Shown: piece by piece, positions 8,141-16,188 of the stretch
How the letters are laid out: every line of letters starts with the position of its first letter
Numbering within the stretch: position 1 is the first letter of the stretch
Translations under genes and position numbers: made by a program
Assembly: GCF_006715055.1 (NCBI RefSeq)
Contig: NZ_VFMN01000001.1
Location: forward strand, 2,480,001-2,544,000
Direction: 5' to 3'
DNA from: Lapillicoccus jejuensis
GTDB taxonomy: Bacteria; Actinomycetota; Actinomycetes; Actinomycetales; Dermatophilaceae
DNA: 64,000 nucleotides
The notes under the pieces: generated by a model
Told to the model about the DNA's origin: nothing
What the model saw: the letters and a program-made list of their open reading frames with translations, nothing else
Databases searched by the model: none

Positions 8141-8611
8141 TTAGGCGTAGGCATTGAGCGTGGCCTCAAGTGTCCAGATCCGTACGTCCGTAAAGTTGCT
8201 AGCCGATCTAAATTCGTCTCGTTCTACTAAAATCGCAACATCTCCAGTTCCCATGCGCCCATCGCCGAGAAGATCCATGAGAGAACTTCCCGTCGAGTCG
8301 CCAGTCAGGAGGTAGTCCAGTCGTGCTTTGTCCCACTGAACGTCACGAATAATCCAGGGCGGCTGAGTTTCTTGAGCCTGCCTGAGAGCGGTAGTGAACC
8401 GCCTCGCCGCGCCGCGCCGATCGCCTCCGCATTGCGCGACGTGGTTGCCTGTTTCGATAATTGTAGTGAGAGGGAGCACGAAGCGATGGCCGTCTTTGTA
8501 GCGGGCAATAAATTCATCCGCTATTTGCTGGTGTCGACTTGCTTTGCCAGGGACGTCAAGAATTTCTAGGAAGACAGACGTGTCGATAAGCCATACGGGC
8601 ATGTCGGGCAT
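8141..8611 (-). CDS. PIN-domain ribonuclease-like protein
   Basis: A 156-residue cytosolic protein with PIN-domain layout: MPVWLIDTSVFLEIL (Asp10), LPLTTIIETGNHV (Glu53), GTGDVAILVERDEF (Asp124) and a closing strand NFTDVRIWTLEA (Asp142). These acidic residues would bind two metal ions for RNA cleavage. The ATG at 8611 lies just 2 nt past the ATPase stop, with GGGAG overlapping that stop, so the two are translated together. It is not VapC-like in context: no small antitoxin lies beside it and its partner is a large ATPase. The pair could be a defence or toxin module in which the ATPase controls the nuclease; this is inference. Confidence 0.75.
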   Translation of the reverse strand: MPDMPVWLIDTSVFLEILDVPGKASRHQQIADEFIARYKDGHRFVLPLTTIIETGNHVAQCGGDRRGAARRFTTALRQAQETQPPWIIRDVQWDKARLDYLLTGDSTGSSLMDLLGDGRMGTGDVAILVERDEFRSASNFTDVRIWTLEATLNAYA

Positions 8612-8613
8612 CT

Positions 8614-9900
8614 CTAGCTCCCAAAAATCTCGGCAAGAGATTGCTGTGCCACGTCACCGGCATCAGGAGCGCCCGGACGTAGGGCGTCGTCCACGGCGCG
8701 GCTTCCCAGCGTTGATGGCCCGACCACCTCGAAATAGTCAGGGAAATCCACTAGTCGCGTCACCCTGCTCCAGCCATCTGCGTCACGGGTTACAACAACT
8801 ACGTCTTGGTGATCCGAACCGTCTAATGAGTCTAGGATTGCCGGGCTGTGGGTAGTAGCCAGGGTTTGTACTCGACGGTCACCAGCCGCGGCCTTTAGCC
8901 GAGAGACGAGCAGAGAGGCCTGTGAGGGATGTAGTCCGTTCTCGAGTTCCTCGACTACCAACAGGCGTTCGGCGGGTGCGTCTCCCTGCATGGGCTCGAG
9001 TAAGGCGGCAGCAATAGCAAGAAAGCGAAGAGTGCCATCGCTCATCAGTCGCGCGGGGATGGCCCGATCTTCACCGCCTATATGCTCCGTGAGGGTTACC
9101 ATTACGTCGCCGAGCTGGCTTGTGACAGACGCCAAATCGGCTACCTGTGCTTCTGACAAGCTGCGGGTCATGTCAAGAAGTTCTTGTCGGGCGACGGAAT
9201 TTGATGCGATCCGGCCGAGGACTGCAGATAGATTATCCGCGCCACGCCGGAGGACTGCGTCCTTCTCTGGCACGTACTCGCGCATTTGGTGTGGAACTGG
9301 ATCTAGAAGGAAGACCCCATTCAGGGCGCTCAACATCTCTGCTGCTCGTTCATGCACGTCGCGGCCCGCCTGTGAGGTGACTGGAACCCGGACTGCAACC
9401 TGCGACGTCAGCAGCTGGTCAGCGCGCATGGTCACTGGAGGGTTCACGCCCCGCTTTCGGCTCTCCCATCGCGCGGTGATGTCAGCGCTGTGGGGGTTAG
9501 GGGGGTCTGATGCGAGCCAATAGCGCCGCTGACCGTCACCGCGATAACTCCACAGGCGCTCAGAGACAATCTGCACGGTAGGCGAGGTCTGGACCTCCAC
9601 GTCCAGGTGCAACCGGCCGGCGGCGCCATCAACTGAGCAACCGATCGCGAAGCGCGTCTCGCCAACCGGCGCGCATCCTTCCGACCCCCCCCGTACTAGG
9701 GGACCTTCGCGACCCCCATCGAGCGCGTCGCGCAGGCTGGCGCCGGTCGCCATGGCCGACAACACACTTACTGCATCAAGGATGTTCGACTTCCCCGAGC
9801 CGTTCCGCCCGACGACAAGCGTGAGCGGCCCCACGTTGATGCGGGCGTCCCTCACGCTCTTGAAGGACGCCAGCCGAATCTCGCGAAGTCGCGTTGCCAT
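8614..9900 (-). CDS. AAA_21/RecF-like ATPase (COG4637 type)
   Basis: A 428-residue ABC/SMC-type ATPase. The start is followed by LREIRLASFKSVRDARINVG and the Walker A motif GRNGSGKSN (residues about 31-39). The middle 200 residues form the variable insertion. A signature-like MSDGTLRFLAIAAALLEP, Walker B LLVVEELENGLHP and switch histidine LATTHSPAILD follow. This order is typical of single-chain ATPases of the OLD/RloA/COG4637 type, many of which drive nucleases in defence systems. No TOPRIM domain is fused; instead a PIN protein is encoded 2 nt downstream. It is the first gene of the operon, and 306 bp without genes lie upstream. The substrate or trigger is unknown. Confidence 0.85.
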   Translation of the reverse strand: MATRLREIRLASFKSVRDARINVGPLTLVVGRNGSGKSNILDAVSVLSAMATGASLRDALDGGREGPLVRGGSEGCAPVGETRFAIGCSVDGAAGRLHLDVEVQTSPTVQIVSERLWSYRGDGQRRYWLASDPPNPHSADITARWESRKRGVNPPVTMRADQLLTSQVAVRVPVTSQAGRDVHERAAEMLSALNGVFLLDPVPHQMREYVPEKDAVLRRGADNLSAVLGRIASNSVARQELLDMTRSLSEAQVADLASVTSQLGDVMVTLTEHIGGEDRAIPARLMSDGTLRFLAIAAALLEPMQGDAPAERLLVVEELENGLHPSQASLLVSRLKAAAGDRRVQTLATTHSPAILDSLDGSDHQDVVVVTRDADGWSRVTRLVDFPDYFEVVGPSTLGSRAVDDALRPGAPDAGDVAQQSLAEIFGS

Positions 9901-10206
9901 GGCACTGACACTACTTGTACGTCAGAGCGAGCTGACAGCGGACTGGCCGATCAAGCTAGATCGCGAAGCTCCGTTGCGAGGCGCACTGTGGACCTCGCTG
10001 GGCTAAGGCCTTTCAACTTAGCGGGACTAGGATAATCGGAACACCCACGCGATCAGATAGAAAGCATGACAGGTCTTACGCGAATCTGGTGCCGAGTGGA
10101 AACCGTTCGCTGCTACTCGAAATGGTGGACCAAATTAAATATGACAGATGCTGTTGCAAAAGTAGAGGTTATGGCGATTCGAGCAGGCCTATTTTTCTCG
10201 GGCAAG
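9901..10206. other. intergenic stretch upstream of the ATPase
   Basis: A+T-rich DNA with no supported gene. It must contain the promoter of the ATPase-PIN operon, but no convincing -35/-10 pair stands out. Confidence 0.35.
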
Positions 10207-11097
10207 TCAGTGATGGCGGCGAACTTCGGCCGAGCTCAACCCGCCTAGCTCACCAGGGTGGAGGAGCTTGGCAAGGTCCTCGACTCCGTCGACGAGTCGC
10301 GGGCCCGGGCGCGCGACGCAGCCATTGGAGTCCATGGCCCTGACCAGCACACCGTCGGGCAGAACGCCTGCCGCAAGCAGTTCGCGCGCCTGCTCTGCCG
10401 ACGCGGCGAGGTCGTACCCGCAGGGCGCGACGACGACGACGTCCGGCGGGGTCGCGAGGGCCTGCTCCCACGTCACCCGCGTGGATTTCCCGCCGACCTC
10501 ACCGATCGTCGGCTCACCGCCGGCGGCGAGGATCATCTCGGGCACCCAGTGGCCGGGCGCGTAGGGCGGGTCGGCCCACTCGAGCAACAGCACCTTCGGT
10601 CGGGGGAGGCCCTCCACCGCCAGCCGCACCGCGTCGAGCCGATCGCGGAGGTCCTCAATCTGGGCCCGCGCCTCGTCACCGCGGCCGACGGCGTCGCCCA
10701 GCGTCACGAGCGTGCCGAGCACCTCGTCCAGCGTGTGCGGGTCGAGCGTCAGCACGTCGGCCCGGCACCCCAGGTGACCGAGCGCCGCCTGCACGTCGTC
10801 GACGTCGACCGCGCACACCGCGCACAGGTCTTGCGTGACGACGAGGTCCGCGTCGAGCCCGGCCAGCGCGCCCTCGTCGAGGTGGTAGAGGTCCTCACCG
10901 GCGCGTACCCGCGCGGACACGACGGCGTCGATCTCGGCCGGCGACAGCCCCTCCGGCAGTGACGACGTCGACACGACCCGGCGCGTCCGCGCCTCCGCCG
11001 GGGTGTCGCACTCGAACGTCACCCCGACGACGTCGTCCCCGGCGCCGAGCCCGAAGAGCATCTCGGTGGCCGACGGCAGGAGGGAGACGATGCGCAC
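10207..11097 (-). CDS. cobalamin-binding / BtuF-like periplasmic-type fold protein
   Basis: A 296-residue protein that begins MRIVSLLPSATEMLFGLGAG and has two Rossmann-like lobes joined by a helix, as in BtuF-type class III solute-binding proteins. Supporting segments are ADLVVTQDLCAVCAVDVDDV, LLLEWADPPYAPGHWVPEMI and PDVVVVAPCGYDLAASAEQA. It has no signal peptide or lipobox, as in many actinobacterial members that stand alone without btuCD, so its role in vitamin B12 or metal handling is unclear. The last dozen residues (LGGLSSAEVRRHH) are encoded in DNA at the island junction, so the native C-terminus may have been replaced. GAGAGG lies 7 nt before the ATG. Confidence 0.75.
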   Translation of the reverse strand: MRIVSLLPSATEMLFGLGAGDDVVGVTFECDTPAEARTRRVVSTSSLPEGLSPAEIDAVVSARVRAGEDLYHLDEGALAGLDADLVVTQDLCAVCAVDVDDVQAALGHLGCRADVLTLDPHTLDEVLGTLVTLGDAVGRGDEARAQIEDLRDRLDAVRLAVEGLPRPKVLLLEWADPPYAPGHWVPEMILAAGGEPTIGEVGGKSTRVTWEQALATPPDVVVVAPCGYDLAASAEQARELLAAGVLPDGVLVRAMDSNGCVARPGPRLVDGVEDLAKLLHPGELGGLSSAEVRRHH

Positions 11098-11122
11098 CTC
11101 TCGACCCTACGTCGCGTGCTCG

Positions 11123-11845
11123 TCAGGTCGCGGCGACCGTCGCTTCCGCGACGTGCCAGCCATCGCGGGTCTGGATGACGAGCTTGCTGATCGTCGACCG
11201 CTCGACCCAGCAGGCCGCCTGCAGCGTCGTCTGCCCGGACGGGGTGCCGGTCCACGACGCGACCTCCCACGAGCGGCCCTCGCGGTCGGTGACCTCGAGG
11301 TAGAAGACGCCGTCGGTCGGGAGGTTGTCGCCGTCGAGGACCATCTGGGTGCCCCAGGTGCGCGGCTCCAGCGAGATCGACACGACGGTGCGCGACCCCG
11401 GCGGGCCGGTTGCGACGATCCGGTCCGACCCGGCGCGCCACTGCTGGACGACGGGGTAGAGCGTCAGCCCCGACAGGACGCTGGCCACGACGAGGACGGC
11501 CGCCGCGGCGGCGGTCAGCAGCCGGCGCCGGACGCGGCGGCGCCGTACCTCCGCCAGGAGCGCGACGGGGGCGACCGGCTCGCCGTACGACGGCGCGCCA
11601 GGGACCGCCACGGCGGTGGCCGCCGTGGGCGAGGTCGGCGCAAGAGCGTCCGCGTCGACCGGGTCGACGAGCGCCAGCAGCGCCGGCAGCCCGGAGACCT
11701 GCGCCAGCTCGGTCTGGCAGGTCGGGCAGGTGCGCAGGTGCTGGGTGAAGGCGCGGTGCTCGTCCTCGGAAAGACCTCCCAGGACGAAGGCACCGAGCAG
11801 CAGGTGCAGGTCGTCGCCGGACGGGGGCGGGCTGGTCGGTGTCAC
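11123..11845 (-). CDS. anti-sigma factor with zinc-finger motif (RskA/RsrA-like)
   Basis: A 240-residue membrane protein. The N-terminal domain has the ZAS pattern H..HLRTCPTCQTEL (His-x3-Cys-x2-Cys) which grips the cognate ECF sigma factor. One membrane helix (RLLTAAAAAVLVVASVLSGL) lies near residue 110-130. The extracytoplasmic part resembles the RskA C-terminal domain, with WGTQMVLDGDNLPTDGVFYL and GWHVAEATV. The GTG start overlaps the sigma-factor stop as GTGA, giving 1:1 coupling. Proteolysis in response to an envelope or redox signal would release the sigma factor; the signal is not evident. Confidence 0.88.
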   Translation of the reverse strand: MTPTSPPPSGDDLHLLLGAFVLGGLSEDEHRAFTQHLRTCPTCQTELAQVSGLPALLALVDPVDADALAPTSPTAATAVAVPGAPSYGEPVAPVALLAEVRRRRVRRRLLTAAAAAVLVVASVLSGLTLYPVVQQWRAGSDRIVATGPPGSRTVVSISLEPRTWGTQMVLDGDNLPTDGVFYLEVTDREGRSWEVASWTGTPSGQTTLQAACWVERSTISKLVIQTRDGWHVAEATVAAT

Positions 11846-12363
11846 CGGGTCACCCCCATCTCGTCGAGGACGGCGCGCAGCGAGCGGACCGCGTAGAAGG
11901 CGCGGGACTTGACCGTCCCCTCCGGCACCCCGAGCTCGCGGGCGGCCTCGGCGACGGTGAGCCGGCGGTAGTACAGGCGCAGGACGACGTCGCGGTGGGC
12001 CTCCTGCAGCCGGGCGAGCGCGTCCTCGACGAGCATCTGGTCCAGCGCCCGGTCGATCTCCACCGCGGGGTTCGTCTCCAGCGGGTCGCGGCGAGCGTGC
12101 GCGTCGTCGTGCTCCTCGGCGACCTCGGTGACGCGGCGGCCGGCGGCCCGGTGCATGTCGATCATGATGTTGCGGGCGGTCTGGAAGAGGTAGGCCCGCA
12201 TGCTCGCCACCTCCGGGGCCTGCCTCCACACGCGCAGCACCGTCTCCTGCACGACGTCGTCGACGCGGGCGTGGTCGATCGACGTGCGCGCGACGAACCG
12301 GCGCAGCGCAGGCGCGTGCTCGCGGTAGATCTCCGCGACCGCGTCCTCGTCGAGTGGGACCAC
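11842..12363 (-). CDS. ECF RNA polymerase sigma factor
   Basis: A 173-residue sigma factor. Region 2 contains AEIYREHAPALRRFVAR and ARVDDVVQETVLRVWRQAPE; region 4 contains the helix-turn-helix RLTVAEAARELGVPEGTVKS. Region 3 and 1.1 are absent, as in all ECF factors. The GTG start at 12363 is preferred since AAGGAGG sits 4 nt upstream; the frame is open for 16 more codons without family similarity. It directs RNA polymerase to a small regulon and is held by the anti-sigma factor encoded next. The target genes are not identifiable here. Confidence 0.9.
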   Translation of the reverse strand: MVPLDEDAVAEIYREHAPALRRFVARTSIDHARVDDVVQETVLRVWRQAPEVASMRAYLFQTARNIMIDMHRAAGRRVTEVAEEHDDAHARRDPLETNPAVEIDRALDQMLVEDALARLQEAHRDVVLRLYYRRLTVAEAARELGVPEGTVKSRAFYAVRSLRAVLDEMGVTR

Positions 12364-12459
12364 GACTCCTCCTTCACCCCGGGAGACGCCGGGCCCGCCC
12401 GGACGGTTCACGGGAGCCGTACGGCGCCCCGCGGGGCACCCGATGGCCGGGATCGAGGG

Positions 12460-13659
12460 CTACGCCTGGCCGGTGGCGCGCAGGACGTCCTGGAACCAGT
12501 CGACCGCCGTGTCGAAGGCCTTACCGCCCTTGATCCGGTCGAACTCGATGGCCCGCAGCTCGTCGCCGCGCTCCTCGTCGTGCCCGACGACGCCCGGGGT
12601 GCCGGCGACCGCCGCGTCGACGGCGACGTGGACCATCTGCCGGATGAGCTCGAGGTCCTGCGCGTTCGCCGGCGCCGAGCGGGCGAAGTACCCGCTCTTC
12701 TGGACCATGGTCTTCTCGGCGCCGATCCGCTTCGCGAACTGCTGGGCGAACCACGCGCCCGGGTTGACCGCGTCGAGCTTGACGTGGCCGAACGGGTCGC
12801 GCGGGACCTCGTCGCCGGAAGCCTCCATCTGGGCAACGATCTCCTCGACGCCCGCTCCCTCCGAGACGAAGAGGTTGACGCAGCCGACGTCGTCCATCAC
12901 GCCGCGCAGCCGCTCCGCCTCGGCGTCGAGGTCGATCGGCAGCTCGGGCACGAAGACCGCGTGCACGCCCCATCGCTCCGGCGTCAGCCCGATCGAGGGC
13001 ACCCACTCCTGCGCGTCGCGCCAGCGCAGGTACTCCCGCGCCGTCGCCCCGGTCAGCCACCCGCAGCCGCGACCCATGACCTCGTGGACGATGAGCATCC
13101 GCGGGTTGGCGCCGTGCTCGGCCAGCACGTTCTGCGCGAAGCGCGAGCCCTGCTCAGCCGCCGTGGCCGCGCCGAGCGACTGACGGATCGGCACGACGTC
13201 GTTGTCGATCGTCTTCGGCAGCCCCACGACGGTGAGCGCGTGCCCGCGCTCCTTGAGGAACGAGGCCAGGTCGGCGGCCGTCGTGTTCGTGTCGTCGCCG
13301 CCGATGGTGTGCAGGACGTCGACACCGTCGTCGGCCAGGCGCTGCGCGGCCGCCTCGAGCGGGTCCTGCCCGACCTTGACGAGACCGCGCTTCTCGAGGT
13401 CCTTCGCGTTGGTGAGCTTGACCCGGCTGTTGCCCAGCGGCGAGCCGCCGTACGCGTGCAGCAGGTGCGCCGAGCGCCGCGCCTCGTCGTCGATGACGAC
13501 CTTCGTGTCGCTGAGCACCCCGTGGTAGCCGTGCCGGTAGCCGATGATCTCCACCTCGGGCATCAGCTCGGTGTAGCGCTCGATCAGACCGCCGACGGCG
13601 GACGACAGGCAGGGGGCGTACCCCCCGGCCGTGAGCAGGGCGACGCGGGTGATGGCCAT
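12460..13659 (-). CDS. 6-phosphofructokinase, pyrophosphate-dependent type
   Basis: A 399-residue glycolytic kinase that phosphorylates fructose 6-phosphate. The PFK signatures are AITRVALLTAGGYAPCLSSA, IGGDDTNTTAADLASFL and VVGLPKTIDNDV. The aspartate in GGDD (glycine in ATP enzymes) and the lysine in PKTIDND are the two residues that distinguish PPi-dependent enzymes, so PPi is the likely donor. The ATG at 13659 has TAGGTT 7 nt upstream and no ribosome site, so it is probably leaderless; it is divergent from a GNAT gene with only 40 bp between their starts. It lies downstream of no other sugar gene here. Confidence 0.9.
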   Translation of the reverse strand: MAITRVALLTAGGYAPCLSSAVGGLIERYTELMPEVEIIGYRHGYHGVLSDTKVVIDDEARRSAHLLHAYGGSPLGNSRVKLTNAKDLEKRGLVKVGQDPLEAAAQRLADDGVDVLHTIGGDDTNTTAADLASFLKERGHALTVVGLPKTIDNDVVPIRQSLGAATAAEQGSRFAQNVLAEHGANPRMLIVHEVMGRGCGWLTGATAREYLRWRDAQEWVPSIGLTPERWGVHAVFVPELPIDLDAEAERLRGVMDDVGCVNLFVSEGAGVEEIVAQMEASGDEVPRDPFGHVKLDAVNPGAWFAQQFAKRIGAEKTMVQKSGYFARSAPANAQDLELIRQMVHVAVDAAVAGTPGVVGHDEERGDELRAIEFDRIKGGKAFDTAVDWFQDVLRATGQA

Positions 13660-13666
13660 GCCGACA

Positions 13667-13672
13667 AACCTA
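13667..13672 (-). promoter_or_regulatory. -10 box of leaderless phosphofructokinase gene
   Basis: Read on the minus strand, TAGGTT ends 7 nt before the ATG at 13659. It overlaps the space shared with the divergent GNAT promoter. Confidence 0.5.
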
Positions 13673-13686
13673 GTTGCCCCCGTGGG

Positions 13687-13692
13687 TAGCGT
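13687..13692 (+). promoter_or_regulatory. -10 box of leaderless GNAT gene
   Basis: TAGCGT ends 7 nt before the GTG at 13700. Only 14 bp separate it from the opposing -10 box at 13667, so the two -35 regions overlap the neighbouring coding strands. Confidence 0.5.
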
Positions 13693-13699
13693 CGACCGC

Positions 13700-14284
13700 G
13701 TGTCGACCCGTGAGCCGCTCGAGGCCCTGACCATCCGGCCCGAACGGCCGGAGGACCACGACGCCGTACGGCGCCTCGTCGGCGACGCCTTCGGCGGGCC
13801 CCGGGTGCCCGACCTGCTCGACGACCTGCGGGCTGGCGACGGCTGGGTCGACCTGTCCTTCGTCGCCGAGGCGCGCACGGACGGCAGGGCGCAGGTGGTC
13901 GGGCACGTGGCCTACACCCGCAGCGTCCTCGACGCCCCCGACCGGCTGCGCGACGTCCTCGTCCTCAGCCCGCTGTCGGTCGACCCGGCGTGGCAGCGGC
14001 GGGGCGTCGGCCGCCGGCTGGTCCTCGACTCCCTCGCCGCGCTCGGCGACCGTCCGGAGCCGCTCGTCCTCCTCGAGGGCTCACGGGCCTACTACGGCCG
14101 CCTCGGGTTCGTGCCGGCGGAGCCGCTCGGGCTGCGCCGGCCGAGCCTGCGCATCCCGCCGCCCGCCTTCCAGGCGTGGCCCCTGCCGGCGTACGACGCC
14201 GCGGGCGGTGCGGCCACCGTCCGCGGGACGCTCGTCTACCACCGCACGTTCTGGGACCACGACTGCGTGGGCCTGCGGGGCTGA
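13700..14284 (+). CDS. GNAT-family N-acetyltransferase
   Basis: A 194-residue acetyl-CoA-dependent acyltransferase. After LTIRPERPEDHDAVRRLVGD come the core strands (VVGHVAYTRS), the post-strand LVLSPLSVDPAWQRRGVGRR with the pyrophosphate-binding Q/RxxGxG loop, and LLEGSRAYYGRLGFVPAEPL. This pattern (VLSPLSVDP...YYGRFGF) is the common actinobacterial GNAT type often called a predicted N-acetyltransferase YhbS. The substrate is unknown. The GTG at 13700 is chosen from the TAGCGT box 7 nt upstream. It ends 20 bp from the convergent ANTAR gene. Confidence 0.88.
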   Translation: MSTREPLEALTIRPERPEDHDAVRRLVGDAFGGPRVPDLLDDLRAGDGWVDLSFVAEARTDGRAQVVGHVAYTRSVLDAPDRLRDVLVLSPLSVDPAWQRRGVGRRLVLDSLAALGDRPEPLVLLEGSRAYYGRLGFVPAEPLGLRRPSLRIPPPAFQAWPLPAYDAAGGAATVRGTLVYHRTFWDHDCVGLRG

Positions 14285-14304
14285 CGGCGTCCGGTCGCCC
14301 AGGG

Positions 14305-15030
14305 TCAGCGGCGGTTGTGGTGCTCCACGACCTGGCGCGCGACCTCGGCGATCTTCATGTTCATGTCCTGGGAGGCCTTGCGCAGCAACGCGAACGCCTC
14401 GTCGTCGCCGACCTTGTGGAAGGCCATCATCAGGCCGACGGCCTTGCCGATCTCCCGGTTGCTGTCCAAGCCCTTGGCCAGCGTCGCCGCCTGCAGGCGG
14501 CTGTTGACCGCGCCGAGGGCGACCGACGCGAAGGAGGCGAGGACGATGGCCTGGTCGACCGACCGCTCGTCCAGACCGCCGGGCTCGTCCGAGAACAGGT
14601 TGAGCGCACCGACCTTGCTGTCCTCGACGACGATCCGGAAGCCGGCCGCCGAGCGCACCGGCGTGCGGGCGACGACCGCGGACGCCAGCGTCGGGTACTG
14701 GTCGTCGGTGCGGAAGTCCTCGACCAGCTGCGGCGCGACCTCGATGATGGCGTCGACGCACGGGCCCTCGTGGTGCCGCCGCTCGAGCTCGTCCACGAGG
14801 CGGGCGACGTCGTCGGTGGCGGCGACGGTGCGGAAGTCGTTCCGCGACCCGCGGAGCATGAGGCTGGCGTGGGTGCAGCCGTCGACGAGCTCGACGGCAG
14901 CCGAGACGAGCGCGGAGTTGATGCCGTCGTAGTCGGCCGACGCGTAGATGACGGCGGCCAGCTGCTCGAACGCGACGCCGAGCCGGCTGGGGGCCGTGGT
15001 GGGCGGGTCGGCGGGTGCGGTGCTCGGCAT
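14305..15030 (-). CDS. GAF-ANTAR domain transcription antitermination regulator
   Basis: A 241-residue cytosolic protein. Residues about 20-165 form a GAF sensor (LGVAFEQLAAVIYASADYDG, VDGCTHASLMLRG, GPCVDAIIE, RSAAGFRIVVEDSKVGALNL). The C-terminus is an ANTAR RNA-binding three-helix domain (LDSNREIGKAVGLMMAFHKV, DDEAFALLRKASQDMNMKIA, EVARQVVEHH). ANTAR proteins bind paired hexaloop hairpins in leader RNAs and prevent termination. The ATG at 15030 has GGAGG 8 nt upstream; an upstream ATG at 15072 lacks one. Its target leader RNA is not recognised here. Confidence 0.9.
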   Translation of the reverse strand: MPSTAPADPPTTAPSRLGVAFEQLAAVIYASADYDGINSALVSAAVELVDGCTHASLMLRGSRNDFRTVAATDDVARLVDELERRHHEGPCVDAIIEVAPQLVEDFRTDDQYPTLASAVVARTPVRSAAGFRIVVEDSKVGALNLFSDEPGGLDERSVDQAIVLASFASVALGAVNSRLQAATLAKGLDSNREIGKAVGLMMAFHKVGDDEAFALLRKASQDMNMKIAEVARQVVEHHNRR

Positions 15031-15125
15031 GGTGGAGGCCTCCGAGGTGAAGAGGTCGGGTCGGGACGGCATCTTGTCACGCGACCCCCTACGGACGCCT
15101 CCGTCGTGGCTGCGGTGAGACGCGA

Positions 15126-15165
15126 CCGCACCCGAGGCGCCGGTGAGCCGGCACCTCGGGTGCGG
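15126..15165 (-). terminator. hairpin after the SigB-type gene (related to family B)
   Basis: CCGCACCCGAGGCGCCGG (15126-15143) pairs with 15148-15165 with one mismatch around a 4-nt loop. It starts 24 nt past the stop of the sigma-factor gene. The outer sequence (CCGCAC..GAGG / CCTC..GTGCGG) resembles the family B palindromes at 36621 and 37981. Confidence 0.6.
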
Positions 15166-15189
15166 ACCTGACGTCGCTGCGGAGAGGGG

Positions 15190-16071
15190 TCAGGCGGCCC
15201 GAGGGGCGGGCGCGACGTCCGGCAGATCGGCCGGAACCGGTCGCCGGACCGGGACCACCGCGGCCGGCGCGGCCTCCGGCACGAGGGTCGCGACCGGCTC
15301 CAGCTCCTCGCGTAGGTGGGCCAGGAGCTTGGTGAGGATGCGGGAGACCTGCATCTGGCTCACCCCGAGGCGCTGGGCGATCTGCGACTGGGTGAGGTCC
15401 TCGTCGAAGCGCAGTGAGACGACGTACCGCTCCCGGGCGGTCAGCGACGAGATGGCCGCCCGCAGCGCGACCCGGTCCTCGACGTGGCCGATGCCGTCGT
15501 CCTCCGCCGGGAGCTGCTGCTCGAGGCTGGGGGCGTCGTCACCGGGACGGTGGTCGAAGGACAGGGCGGTGAAGCCGGACGCCGCCTCCAGGGCCCGCTC
15601 GAGCTCGGCCGGTTCGACCTCCAGGGCGAGCGCGAGCTCCTCCTGCGACGGCGGGCGGTGCAGCCGCTGCTCGAGGTCGCGGCTCGTCGGGCCCACGCGG
15701 GCGTGCAGCTCCTGCAGCCGGCGGGGCGGACGCACGGCCCAGCCGTGGTCGCGGAAGTGCCGCTTGACCTCACCGGTGATGGTGGGCGACGCGAAGGCGG
15801 GGAAGGCGACGCCGCGGTCGATGCGGAAGCGGTGGACGGCCTTGAGCAGCCCCAGCCGCGCGACCTGCACGAGGTCGTCGCGCTCGAGGCCGCGACCGGC
15901 GTAGCGCGAGGCGATGCCGTCGGCGAGGGCGAGGTGCAGGCGCACCAGCGACTCCTCGAGCGCGGCGCGCTCGCGGGCGACCGTCGAGGCGTCGCGCTCG
16001 GCGAACAGGCGGGTGGTTCTGGTGGTCAGATCCTCGTGCGTGAGAGCCAGTGTGGTGGCGCTGGTGGACAT
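15190..16071 (-). CDS. SigB/SigF-type alternative sigma factor
   Basis: A 293-residue sigma-70 family protein with regions 2, 3 and 4. Region 2 holds LERDDLVQVARLGLLKAVHR and FRIDRGVAFPAFASPTITGE; region 3 RLQELHARVGPTSRDLEQRL; region 4 LTARERYVVSLRFDEDLTQS and QIAQRLGVSQMQVSRILTKL. This is the group 3 SigB/SigF type that runs general-stress or developmental genes. The ATG at 16071 has GGAGG 5 nt upstream. A C-terminal Ala/Pro/Val tail of about 35 residues is unusual. No anti-sigma kinase or anti-anti-sigma gene lies next to it. A promoter of the GTTT-N15/16-GGGTA type points to the divergent neighbour. Confidence 0.9.
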   Translation of the reverse strand: MSTSATTLALTHEDLTTRTTRLFAERDASTVARERAALEESLVRLHLALADGIASRYAGRGLERDDLVQVARLGLLKAVHRFRIDRGVAFPAFASPTITGEVKRHFRDHGWAVRPPRRLQELHARVGPTSRDLEQRLHRPPSQEELALALEVEPAELERALEAASGFTALSFDHRPGDDAPSLEQQLPAEDDGIGHVEDRVALRAAISSLTARERYVVSLRFDEDLTQSQIAQRLGVSQMQVSRILTKLLAHLREELEPVATLVPEAAPAAVVPVRRPVPADLPDVAPAPRAA

Positions 16072-16161
16072 GACAACCTCCGGGGGAGTGGACCGTGCGG
16101 CGCCACTGCTGGACCACCTCTCGACCAAACCACCGGGCCGGGGGGTCGGCAACCGTCGTGC

Positions 16162-16188
16162 GGTTTGCGGTTGTGTGGCGACGGGTAG
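16162..16188 (+). promoter_or_regulatory. SigB/SigF-type promoter
   Basis: GGTTT at 16162-16166 and GGGTAG at 16183-16188 are 16 nt apart, fitting the actinobacterial SigB/SigF consensus GNTT-N14/16-GGGTA. It points to the gene at 16367, next to the sigma factor that would use it. Confidence 0.45.

Larger units (their letters stand above)
6428..10230. other. lower-G+C genomic island
   Basis: From just after the CoA-transferase to the end of the next gene the base composition is visibly more A+T-rich than either side. Codon use is less biased, with many A/T third positions. It holds a frameshifted gene, one unknown gene, an ATPase-PIN pair and long stretches without recognisable genes. No integrase, transposase, tRNA or flanking direct repeat was seen. 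Horizontal acquisition is inferred from composition only. Confidence 0.65.

Noticed and set aside
10066-10248. 60-residue frame between the ATPase and BtuF-like genes
   Set aside because: No recognisable domain or ribosome site; its end overlaps the BtuF-like gene antisense.
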